In this document: piece by piece, positions 9,690-18,344 of the stretch
Position numbering within the stretch: position 1 is the stretch's first letter
Layout: every line of letters begins with the position of its first letter
NCBI GenBank assembly: GCA_022775005.1
Contig: JALFJR010000061.1
Coordinates: 19,943 to 83,942 of the forward strand
Direction of reading: 5' to 3'
From: Parabacteroides sp.
GTDB taxonomy: Bacteria > Bacteroidota > Bacteroidia > Bacteroidales > Tannerellaceae
DNA: 64,000 nt
The notes under the pieces: generated by a model
Told to the model about the DNA's origin: nothing
Seen by the model: only the letters and a program-made list of their open reading frames with translations
The model's database searches: none
Position numbers and translations under genes: made by a program

Positions 9690-10978
9690 GATTCAGATGG
9701 TTTATGCGATTCATTCATTTGTTTATTCTGCGGACAATAGTTGAAGCACTGTCCACAGGCCACGCAATTAGCATGGTTGATCTCATACTGTTTACGGCTA
9801 CGTTTCACCGAGAGACGGATCAACGCCAATCCAATCACTAAGCCCATTAGGGCACCAGCTATCGTACACCAGAAACGATACTCTGTTACCTTGGCCTCAT
9901 AGAGGGCGGTGATCTCTTCTACGGATCGGCCTTGCCCGTAGAAAGCCTCCAACTCCAAGGAGAGTTCCTCCTCCGGCTGCGCCTCGTGCTGGATCACCTG
10001 GTCGTAGAGACGTACATCCTTGTGTGCTCGGCTCAAGTTCGGACTGGCCATACGCATCAACAGGGCACCCGCTATGATCATGACGGGTAGCACGACGAAG
10101 TAGGCCAACAGGCGACGTACACCGGCGCTGCGGCTCTCCTTCAGCTTGTTGGCGTAAGGCGGACGGATGGCATCCACCGGGCAGGAGTTGTGACACAGCT
10201 CACAGTTAATGCAGCTCTTGCGGGTCAACTTGATCTTCCAGATGGAGACGGATGAGAAGAGGCTCAACAGCGCCCCGTAGGGACAGAGGAAGCGACAGAA
10301 GGGACGACCGGTAAAGATCGACATGACCAGCAAAAGCGCACCAAACAGGATGAGTCCCATATCGCCGCCTAACCGGAAGATGCCGATGAAGGGATCGAAC
10401 TGGCAGATGATGAACTGGCTACGGGTCACCGCATAGAGCACGGCGAAGATGAGGTAGAGCCACGGGATCACCTTCAAGGCGGCAGTGATAGCCTCAGAGA
10501 TGCGGTAGTTTTTCACGTTGACCAACTCTTGCAAAGCACCGAAGGGACAGACTCCCGCACAGAATACCCGCCCGAACAGGAAGGCAAAGAGAATGGGCAA
10601 CAGGAAAAAGAGCAGCACCGTCAGCGGCAGATGGTAGCTGTCATCCACCAACGCCAAGGCGATGTTTTGGATAGAGCCGATGCTACAGACGCAGCCCTCT
10701 CGGAAGAAACCGAAGTAGCCCACGGAGATCAGCGACACCCAGAAGATGGGGCCGCGGGTGTGTCTCTTGTAGAGCGCCCATGTGACAATGCCCATCAGCG
10801 CGACCAACAACAGCAGGTCAAGGATGACCCACAACGTCTCGTTGGGCACCGCATACTGCAGGTCGGGATATTGGTAGCCCGATTCAAAGTCGGGTTTCGG
10901 GAAGCGGTTCTGTGCTTGGGCGATCCCCCAACACCCCACCAAAGCCGCTATCGTCTTTAATTTTCTCATGCGATTCAC
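9686..10978 (-). CDS. NosR/NapH/CcoG-like membrane polyferredoxin
   Basis: FCAGVCPFGAL and FCRFLCPYGALL motifs in a multi-TM protein; CINCELCHNSCPVDA; C-term CVACGQCFNYCP. Confidence 0.88.
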   Translation of the reverse strand: MNRMRKLKTIAALVGCWGIAQAQNRFPKPDFESGYQYPDLQYAVPNETLWVILDLLLLVALMGIVTWALYKRHTRGPIFWVSLISVGYFGFFREGCVCSIGSIQNIALALVDDSYHLPLTVLLFFLLPILFAFLFGRVFCAGVCPFGALQELVNVKNYRISEAITAALKVIPWLYLIFAVLYAVTRSQFIICQFDPFIGIFRLGGDMGLILFGALLLVMSIFTGRPFCRFLCPYGALLSLFSSVSIWKIKLTRKSCINCELCHNSCPVDAIRPPYANKLKESRSAGVRRLLAYFVVLPVMIIAGALLMRMASPNLSRAHKDVRLYDQVIQHEAQPEEELSLELEAFYGQGRSVEEITALYEAKVTEYRFWCTIAGALMGLVIGLALIRLSVKRSRKQYEINHANCVACGQCFNYCPQNKQMNESHKPSES

Positions 10979-11550
10979 TCCTTTAATTTATAGGCCGTAG
11001 CGTAGGGCACTCTGGTGATAGCGCCTGACGGACAGACCGTAGATATTTTACACTCGTTGCAATTCAGGCAGAGATCCTGTTTGATCTGCAGATAGAGCGA
11101 GCCGTTGCCAAACGAGCTACAGCCCTTCACGCATTTGCCACAGCCGTTGCAGAGCTCCTCGTCGATCATGTACTCGAAGTAGGGATCCTCCACGAACTTC
11201 CGTTGGATTGCCCCCGTAGGGCACATCAGGTTCTCTGCCGCCGTGTTCAGCTCCTTGACATTGGTGCGATAGTAGCCGCCACACAGGTCACAGTAGCCAC
11301 AGACCCGGTGGGCATGAATACATTTCACGGCGGATACTGGCAGCACGCAGTGGGTCTCACAGCGGCCACATTGGGTGCAGACCGTCGGGTCGATTTGCCA
11401 AAAGAGGTCTTCCTCCTTGCCGCCCAACTTAGGTGCCAAGCCTCCGGCTACCGCCAGGATAGAGCCTCCGGCCACCACCGATCCGCACAGCTTGAAGAAC
11501 TCCCGGCGACGGATCGGACTATGCTTTGGTTGATTATGCTTTTCTTCCAT
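10975..11550 (-). CDS. Tat-type 4Fe-4S ferredoxin (multi-cluster)
   Basis: RRREFFKLCGSVVAGGSIL leader; CTQCGRCETHC, CGYCDLCGG, CNGCGKCVKGC, CLNCNECKISTVCP. Confidence 0.88.
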   Translation of the reverse strand: MEEKHNQPKHSPIRRREFFKLCGSVVAGGSILAVAGGLAPKLGGKEEDLFWQIDPTVCTQCGRCETHCVLPVSAVKCIHAHRVCGYCDLCGGYYRTNVKELNTAAENLMCPTGAIQRKFVEDPYFEYMIDEELCNGCGKCVKGCSSFGNGSLYLQIKQDLCLNCNECKISTVCPSGAITRVPYATAYKLKE

Positions 11551-11560
11551 AGCCTTATAT

Positions 11561-12640
11561 TTAGATGGTTAGTCCCTCTTTCAGCGGACAGGGGATGCCG
11601 CAGGTTGCGCAAGCGGTCTCTCCGGCCAGCTCCTTTTTATATTGGAAAAGGGAGAGCGAGGCCTTTCCAGCCACCACCAGTTTGTCTTCCCATACCCGCA
11701 CCTCGTAGGCATTGTGCCCGCCTCCCAAGGCCTTCTCGTCCAGCAAGACACTGCGGAACTGGCCCTGCTTGTCGTAGCAGCTGACACGGGGTATGCCCTT
11801 CTCGGAAGTGAGTAGCTCGCCTGTGGCGGTCGAGGTGAGATAGACCGGGTTGCAACAGCCACTGAAATGGCCCTCCGCACCGCCGCCCTTGCCAAAGGAG
11901 GCGATAAACTCCCCATCAGGCGTGTAACTCTCTACCAAATGTCGTCCAGGATTGGAGCAGTAGATCACGCCATCCAACTCTGTGATGCCAAACGAGTAGC
12001 TGGGCACAATGAAACCAGAGGGACTGTCAATGAACTTCAAGAAGCCGCCCCCTTCGGTGTAGAGATGGATATTCTTATGGGCTGCATCGGTCACGAACAC
12101 CTTGCCTTGCGCCACAGCCAAGGAGCAATAGTCAGCCTCCTCGTCACACGCCTCCCAGTCGGTCAGCAGCTCGCCTTGCAGGTTATACACCTCGATCCGA
12201 GCGGGGAAAAGCAGGTAGATGCGGTCTGCAGCTACGGTCAAGTCACGCACGGAGCTACCCACCGAGAAGTTATCCACCAAGTTGCCCGTGGGTTCATAGA
12301 TATCTATGTTGTTGGGGGTAGCCACATAGAGCCGCCCTTGATACAGGTCGAAGGCCTCGATCTCGCCAGATGCCTGGAATGCCGACACCTTCCGATAGGG
12401 AGAGACGAAAGGCTTTCCAGTCGCACGCCGTTCAGCCGCCTGTGTCCGTTCCACATCGTAGAACAGGGCATCTGGACGGGTGAACATCTTCCACAGCAGG
12501 TTGCCTGTTACCCCTAAGATGCTTCCTCCAGCCAGCACAGAGCCGCAGATGCGCAGGAAGTGCTTGCGGGAGATTTTCTTTTCCATTGCATGTTTCGATT
12601 CCATCATGTATGTTTTTTCTTTTCTTGATTCATTAGACAA
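11561..12640 (-). CDS. NHL-like beta-propeller protein with Tat-like leader and C-terminal CxxCxxxC
   Basis: SRKHFLRICGSVLAGGSIL leader; propeller-like repeats; C-term ETACATCGIPCPLKEG. True start probably at an internal Met. Confidence 0.75.
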   Translation of the reverse strand: MSNESRKEKTYMMESKHAMEKKISRKHFLRICGSVLAGGSILGVTGNLLWKMFTRPDALFYDVERTQAAERRATGKPFVSPYRKVSAFQASGEIEAFDLYQGRLYVATPNNIDIYEPTGNLVDNFSVGSSVRDLTVAADRIYLLFPARIEVYNLQGELLTDWEACDEEADYCSLAVAQGKVFVTDAAHKNIHLYTEGGGFLKFIDSPSGFIVPSYSFGITELDGVIYCSNPGRHLVESYTPDGEFIASFGKGGGAEGHFSGCCNPVYLTSTATGELLTSEKGIPRVSCYDKQGQFRSVLLDEKALGGGHNAYEVRVWEDKLVVAGKASLSLFQYKKELAGETACATCGIPCPLKEGLTI

Positions 12641-14051
12641 TTCGTAAGCATTTTACGGTGTGGGCATCGCGCAACACCAAATAGCCATCGGCGTAGGCCA
12701 TCGGTCCCCAGGCATCCACGCCCTCCATGATGCGCTGTTGTTTCAACAGCTTCATCGACTTGGCTTCAATGGCATAGACATAGAGCTCGCCATCCTCCTT
12801 GAAGACAAACAGTTTTTGGTTGATCACCAAATAGGGACCTAAGCCAAAGCGCTCCTCACCGGAGGAGGTCCAGATTGGGTTATGTAGGTCGTTGGGAGAG
12901 AAGCAGACCAATCGGCTACGCAAACCACCGCCATCTTTGGGCATGACACTGATAATCATGTTGTTGAATAGGATAGGGGTCTGTTGCTCGCTGGAGAGTC
13001 CTTTATCTGCTTTATATTGGTCAAGCAATTTCGTGCTCCAGTTAGAGCCATTGTGATCTACTTGCAACAGGGCTCCTCCCGTACCGTAGCCAGCCACCAA
13101 GAAGATCTGGTTGTTGGATAGACGCAGCGGAGAGGGGGCGATGACGGAGGGTTGCCATTGCTTGGTGTGCCAAAGCAGCGTACCTACATCGTCCTTCTCG
13201 GCTGAAATGCCACAGACACCGCCTATTCCCGCATAAACAAAGGTGCGTTTGCCCCCAAGGGTCATCGGCATCACGGAGGAGTGAGACATCTTGTAGCCTA
13301 CGCTGTTGGGCGTTTGCCAGAGCAGCTCGCCCGTCTCAAGATCGACACCGGCTAACAGGGTCTCCTCGCCGGCAGGAGCCAGAATCAACTGTCCATTCTC
13401 CACGCAGGGACATTGACCAGTGTACCAAAAGGGGACCTCTGTGCTGAATTGCTTGTGCATATCCAAACCCCATTTCATCTCACCGGTCACTGGATCACAG
13501 CACATCACATGGCCTTGTGGGCCAACGGTGACCACATAGTCCTCACCCACCACGGGAATGGTGCGGGAGAAACCGTGATTGCGCTTCATCGGCACCCGAT
13601 ACCAACGTCGCCACAGCTCTTGGCCAGTAGCCAAGGAGAAGCAGCGTAGTGCGTCCGAGCTCAAGCCCTCATCGTAGTCGAGCACATAGACACGCCCTTT
13701 GTAGATGACCGGAGCAGCATGTCCCTCACCGGTATCAAAACTCCACAGTATCGGATATGCTTCAGAAGAGGTTTGGATCGCCTCTGCAGTCTCCACGATG
13801 TTCGTGTGGGTCGCTCCGCGGAAGTTGGGCCAGGCTCCGCTCAAGTCGGCGGGTACCTCGTCACTGTATTTCATGAAATACTCCCCAATCACCACATCAT
13901 CGGCCTTGCGTGCCAAACCCTCCGGGCGGTTATCTGCTCCCGGATTCTGAAGTGTCAGCGTTCGGGGGACATACAGATGCCACCCGATGAGCACAGCCGC
14001 ATAGAAGCAGGCCGTGGCAATAGTGATACTGATTGTCTTACGCTTGTTCAT
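12633..14051 (-). CDS. PQQ-like beta-propeller protein
   Basis: N-terminal signal/TM; repeats such as GQELWRRWYRVP, GEMKWGLDMHKQ, GELLWQTPNSVG. Confidence 0.83.
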   Translation of the reverse strand: MNKRKTISITIATACFYAAVLIGWHLYVPRTLTLQNPGADNRPEGLARKADDVVIGEYFMKYSDEVPADLSGAWPNFRGATHTNIVETAEAIQTSSEAYPILWSFDTGEGHAAPVIYKGRVYVLDYDEGLSSDALRCFSLATGQELWRRWYRVPMKRNHGFSRTIPVVGEDYVVTVGPQGHVMCCDPVTGEMKWGLDMHKQFSTEVPFWYTGQCPCVENGQLILAPAGEETLLAGVDLETGELLWQTPNSVGYKMSHSSVMPMTLGGKRTFVYAGIGGVCGISAEKDDVGTLLWHTKQWQPSVIAPSPLRLSNNQIFLVAGYGTGGALLQVDHNGSNWSTKLLDQYKADKGLSSEQQTPILFNNMIISVMPKDGGGLRSRLVCFSPNDLHNPIWTSSGEERFGLGPYLVINQKLFVFKEDGELYVYAIEAKSMKLLKQQRIMEGVDAWGPMAYADGYLVLRDAHTVKCLRIV

Positions 14052-15787
14052 ATCGTTTCTGTTCGTTCATTATATTGTTTCAATTTCTTCAAGGCCTGCA
14101 ACACGAAGGTGAGGCTATAGAGCTCCTCCGAATACCAGAGGCGGGCGAAGTAGAGGCCAATCGGTTCCCGTTGCAGCCAGGTGCCGTCGGCGTAACGCTG
14201 ATAGAGCCAGTCGAATCCTCGCTCGATAGCTTGCGGATCACTATCTGGATAGGAGGCTAAAGCACTGAGTGCTTTGGCCGTCAGTGTCACCTTTGAGGGG
14301 GCTCCTTTTGCGCCACCCCAGCCGCCGTCGTTGTTCTGGGCGGTGAGCAGGTAATGAATCCCTTTCGTAGCTAATGTTGCAGCCAACGGCTCATCCGAAG
14401 CGGCCAGGTATTCCGTAGCGGTGGCGGTACCATACACAGGCGATTGCTCACGAGGCTCGTTCTGGTCGCCGAACCAGAGAGGGATCCAAGATCCATCCGA
14501 GGCTTGTGCTTTCTCCATCCAGCCTAAGAGTCGTTGAATGCTCGCTTGACAGCGGTTTTGTAGGTCGATAGGTAGGGCTGGTTTCCACGATTCAAATGCC
14601 AACAAGGCATGGGCTGATATGTCTGGGCTGCTGCGGTCGAAAGGTAGTTTACCCCAGCCCTTGCAGAAGGTCGGCATACCGCCATCCCGGTTTTGCAACG
14701 CCAACAGCCACTCGATGCCATGCACTACCTCCGGACAGGGAACGCCCTTGCGCAGCGTGGAGAGAGCTGCCAAGGCACCAGACGTATCATCGGCATCGGG
14801 CACTGCACCTGGTAGATCGCTCCATCCCCAACCGCCGGGACGTGCGCCGGTGAAGGGATGGGGATAGGTGAAGGCGTTGGCACAGAGCTGACGATCCAAC
14901 GAACGGCGGTCATCAATAGACAGGTCATCGGCCAACACCTTGATGCTAATGGAGGTGACCCAGCCCGAAAGATCGGTATCAATGGGCCAGGAGCCATCCG
15001 GCCGGACTGTATTCAGCAGGAATTGGGCTGCTTTCTGCGTCACGGGATGTGAGCGGAAACCGGCACAGCTGAGACACATGCTGACGAAAGCGGTCAGCGG
15101 GGCCGCCTCTAAGAAGCCGCCATGCACTGGTTGCAACCGCTCCAAGACTCGCAGGGAGGGGGTGATGAAGCGACGGCGCAGCGGAGAGAGTATTCCCTGC
15201 TTTCCACGTTGGAAACGCAGGATGCCCACCGCAATCAAGGCCGGAATGGCATAGCTAACTACTGGAAGCTGCAGGAAGCGGAAGAGGCGTTGCGGCAAGA
15301 CCGACAGTTCAAACGGCAGCGGGGGGATGCGCTCCCAATCGTGAATCACGCCAGCCGAGGCGCACATCACCAAGATGGGCACCGAGAAGGTGAGATCTTT
15401 GCCATAATAGGTTAATACGCCTTTGATGATGGCCTCATCGGTGACATCGCCAAAGCGTTCGCTCAGGTAGTGGCGTGTCGCTTCCGGTGCTTGACCCATG
15501 GCGAAGAGTGCGGCGTAAGTGAGGAGGGTGGCGGTCATGTTGGAAGGGCTCTCTATACTGTCTCCCCAAGAGCCATCCGCTTGCATGGTGTGCAGCAACC
15601 ATTCCGCTCCGCACTGGATAGTCTCCGTATAGCGGTTGGCATCGATTTGCCGCAGGGCAAAGATGGCGACAGCCGTGGAGATGGCACTGGAGGAGAGTTC
15701 TCCTCGCCAGAGGCCTCCCTGTGTGCGTTTGGAGAGTAAAAGGCTGGTTGCCTCGTCTATCCATGTCTCTATTGTTTGCTTGTTCAT
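14048..15787 (-). CDS. Squalene-hopene cyclase-like class II terpene cyclase
   Basis: VPDADDTSGALAAL (DxDDT motif) plus about 8 QW/prenyltransferase repeats (QADGSWGD, RPDGSWPID, QNRDGGMPTF, QASDGSWIPLWFG, QNNDGGWGG). Confidence 0.88.
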   Translation of the reverse strand: MNKQTIETWIDEATSLLLSKRTQGGLWRGELSSSAISTAVAIFALRQIDANRYTETIQCGAEWLLHTMQADGSWGDSIESPSNMTATLLTYAALFAMGQAPEATRHYLSERFGDVTDEAIIKGVLTYYGKDLTFSVPILVMCASAGVIHDWERIPPLPFELSVLPQRLFRFLQLPVVSYAIPALIAVGILRFQRGKQGILSPLRRRFITPSLRVLERLQPVHGGFLEAAPLTAFVSMCLSCAGFRSHPVTQKAAQFLLNTVRPDGSWPIDTDLSGWVTSISIKVLADDLSIDDRRSLDRQLCANAFTYPHPFTGARPGGWGWSDLPGAVPDADDTSGALAALSTLRKGVPCPEVVHGIEWLLALQNRDGGMPTFCKGWGKLPFDRSSPDISAHALLAFESWKPALPIDLQNRCQASIQRLLGWMEKAQASDGSWIPLWFGDQNEPREQSPVYGTATATEYLAASDEPLAATLATKGIHYLLTAQNNDGGWGGAKGAPSKVTLTAKALSALASYPDSDPQAIERGFDWLYQRYADGTWLQREPIGLYFARLWYSEELYSLTFVLQALKKLKQYNERTETI

Positions 15788-16656
15788 AATGATCCTAATG
15801 CTAAAAGTCCGTAAAATAGGTATTCCACGTCACTCTCCTCTTCTAACAGCGTGGGGGCGAAGCCGCCGTTGGCCAACCAATGGGCCTCCACGAAGTCAGC
15901 TGCGGGATAGCGTGGGGTGACCGCATAATTCTTCAAGGTGAATAGGGCGGTAGCCGTAGAGAGCAGATCGGGTACCGGACTGACAGCCGTGGCTGAGAAG
16001 CCTCCTGTCCGCTGCTGGCTGTCGCGTAGGTAGGTGAGGGCCGTATGCGGATGATATCCGATAAGCTGGCCAATCACCGAGAGTGCAGCGGTCGTGGCAT
16101 TGGTCGAAGCGGTAGGCCAGCCGGCTACATTGGCATAGCCTCCTTCCGGCGTCTGATAATGTGCCAATTGGGCTAATTCCAACTGTGCGGAGGATAAACG
16201 TTGGCCGCAATCCTCTTGCAGGGAAAGCCAGAGGAAGCGGGCGTAGGGCGACCATGGATCGTCTAAGGGCACTGCGGCAAACTGCTCGAAAGCAGGGGGT
16301 GTTTGTGCCTTGCGCTGTTCCCAAGCCAGACGCAGCGCACCAACTGTGCATAGTCGATGCAATAGTTGGCAACGGCGGTAGGCGGCATAATGCACCAAAT
16401 CAAAGCTGTTCGGTTGCTGTTGCGTTAAATAGGTTGCCTGCTGCTCTGCATTTAAAGGCAGTTCCAATAGGTAGGCGAGTAGCCAACCAAAGGCGGTGTA
16501 ATAGAGATCTGACTCTCCTCGACGATTCATGAAGGAGCTGTCTGCCAAGCATTGCGAGGCGGTGAAGTCCCGCATCAAGCGCAGGGCCTCTGGAGTCAGC
16601 CGCTTCTTGCCGGCGACTAATCGACGCATCAATCGGAGAGAGATCGTTTGGCTCAT
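15784..16656 (-). CDS. Prenyltransferase/squalene-oxidase repeat-containing protein (small)
   Basis: Repeats TPEGGYANVAGW..., QQRTGGFSATAV..., LANGGFAPTLLEEESDVEYLFYGLLAL. Confidence 0.8.
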   Translation of the reverse strand: MSQTISLRLMRRLVAGKKRLTPEALRLMRDFTASQCLADSSFMNRRGESDLYYTAFGWLLAYLLELPLNAEQQATYLTQQQPNSFDLVHYAAYRRCQLLHRLCTVGALRLAWEQRKAQTPPAFEQFAAVPLDDPWSPYARFLWLSLQEDCGQRLSSAQLELAQLAHYQTPEGGYANVAGWPTASTNATTAALSVIGQLIGYHPHTALTYLRDSQQRTGGFSATAVSPVPDLLSTATALFTLKNYAVTPRYPAADFVEAHWLANGGFAPTLLEEESDVEYLFYGLLALGSL

Positions 16657-16667
16657 CAGGTAAAAAA

Positions 16668-18224
16668 TTAACGAAGGATGCGCTCCGTAACCCGGAAAAG
16701 CAGCCTTTTGAGTTCGACATGTTGGATAGGGTGCAGTGCCTGTAAGGCTGCTCGATGGGCTTGGTCGGCCATCTCTCGCACAGCGGTTAGAGCTTCCTGC
16801 AAATAGGGCTGATGTGCCGGTTGGCGCAAGAAGTTCTTTAGGTCGGCGCAGCTAAACAGCGCTGTCTGGAAATTCGTGTCCGGATGGATGGCGCAGAGTT
16901 GCGCCAAGACTGCGGAGGGACGGATGGCTAACGGACTGTCGTTGTCGAAGTCGGCCAAGTCGTCCAGCAGTTGATAAGCAATGCCTAACTGAGTAGCGTA
17001 TTGATGGAAAATAGTTGCTAATGCAGGATCTTCTTTGGCGCAAAGAAGGCCTAATTGCAGGGAAACCTCAAAAGCGGGCACGGTCTTATGGGTGAAAATG
17101 GCCAAGACGAAAGAGAGATCAAAGGGCTGCGGATCTCGGCTCCAAGCTAATTCCATGCCCTGTCCTTGGCAAAGCGCGAGGTGTGCTTCAGAGGCCACTT
17201 GCAGCAGACGGGTATCTCCAGCAGTGGCTAACAGCCGATAGCCTTCACCTAATAATAGATCACCTGCATTGATCGCCATCGGTATGCCGTGGGTGGCATT
17301 CACCGTGGGTTTACCATAGCGTTCTGCGTCTTGATCTTGAATATCGTCATGGATCAACGAGGCCTTGTGAAAACATTCGATAGCGATGGCGGCCTTGCGT
17401 ACCGATTCGGGTACCTCTGTCTCGCCGGTCAGCGCTAAGTAGGTAGCGGCTAATAGATAGGGACGCCACCGTTTGCCTTCGCCGCCCATCCAATCCCGAA
17501 CAATCTGCCCCGTCTCCTCCATAGCGGGAGAGAGGTAGCGGTTGAGGATTTCTGGCGTGAACCAATGATTGAGTTGGCTACGTAGCCCGTCGTAATCCAG
17601 AAGTTGCGCTTGCTGCTCGCTCCGCAGGTGCATCAGTTCGAGCACGTAGCGCTTATCTACCTGCGTGTCTTTGCACCCGTCGTAGTTAAGGGGAATCGCC
17701 AACCCCGGTACGGCATTACGTATTAATAAAGGAAAGGCCTTCTCTAAAGAGTCGAGACAGCTCACACCAATCACCGCATCGACTACCCGGTTTTGGATCA
17801 ATCCAACGACGGAGGTGAATCCCTCTGCCACGATGCTAAGCATACCCAATTGCTCCGCCTGCTCCTCTAAGTCTGGAATAGGGCAATGGTGGCAACGGTG
17901 GCAGAGCAGGCCTAACTCATCCACCTCTGCTTGGCAGTGTTTGGAATGGCTTAGGCATTTAGGCAGCAACAGAATGCGACGTTCGTAGGGGATCGTGGCG
18001 ATCGTGGCTTTCCACACCTGGTTGTGCAGCTCCACCATCAACCATTCTTGCAGGCTTTTGTCTGCCTCCGGAACGGCTTGCAGCAGCTGTGCCACCTCTT
18101 TCCGCAGTGCCTCCAAAGAGAGAGGAGGGCATAGGGTCGCCTGTTCCACATGCTGGCGTATGCGTTCACGCCAGCTGTTGCGTTCAGCCAATGTTTGCGG
18201 TATCGTATAGTGTCGCTTCTCCAT
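16668..18224 (-). CDS. DUF116 domain - polyprenyl synthetase fusion
   Basis: N-term Cys-rich HCQAEVDELGLLCHRCHHCPIPDLEEQAEQLGM (DUF116-like); C-term FARM HDDIQDQD and SARM LLDDLADFD of trans-isoprenyl diphosphate synthases. Confidence 0.87.
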   Translation of the reverse strand: MEKRHYTIPQTLAERNSWRERIRQHVEQATLCPPLSLEALRKEVAQLLQAVPEADKSLQEWLMVELHNQVWKATIATIPYERRILLLPKCLSHSKHCQAEVDELGLLCHRCHHCPIPDLEEQAEQLGMLSIVAEGFTSVVGLIQNRVVDAVIGVSCLDSLEKAFPLLIRNAVPGLAIPLNYDGCKDTQVDKRYVLELMHLRSEQQAQLLDYDGLRSQLNHWFTPEILNRYLSPAMEETGQIVRDWMGGEGKRWRPYLLAATYLALTGETEVPESVRKAAIAIECFHKASLIHDDIQDQDAERYGKPTVNATHGIPMAINAGDLLLGEGYRLLATAGDTRLLQVASEAHLALCQGQGMELAWSRDPQPFDLSFVLAIFTHKTVPAFEVSLQLGLLCAKEDPALATIFHQYATQLGIAYQLLDDLADFDNDSPLAIRPSAVLAQLCAIHPDTNFQTALFSCADLKNFLRQPAHQPYLQEALTAVREMADQAHRAALQALHPIQHVELKRLLFRVTERILR

Positions 18225-18255
18225 AGGGATTATAACAGTCTTCTTTTTTCAATCG

Positions 18256-18328
18256 CGATATTACAAACAACAAACGAATTCGCCAAAACTTCTGTCAGCA
18301 AGACGAAAAAAGGAGCAGGAAAGGCGAA
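18256..18328 (-). promoter_or_regulatory. Candidate promoter/operator A (upstream of DUF116-prenyl synthase)
   Basis: Minus strand: -33 TTTTG, 20-bp spacer, -7 TAATATCG; upstream TTCGTCTT/TTCGCCTT direct repeats with 21-bp period; gapless match to 20305-20377. Confidence 0.6.
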
Positions 18329-18344
18329 TCGAGCGATTCGTCTG

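Noticed and set aside
17880-17960. CHRCHHC as a cytochrome c CxxCH motif
   Set aside because: No signal peptide; context matches a Cys-rich cytoplasmic DUF116-like domain.
18325-18340. 16-bp palindrome CGAATCGAGCGATTCG after the radical SAM gene
   Set aside because: Could be a weak terminator or operator, but the loop is short, the T-tract is distant, and it is absent from the second promoter copy.
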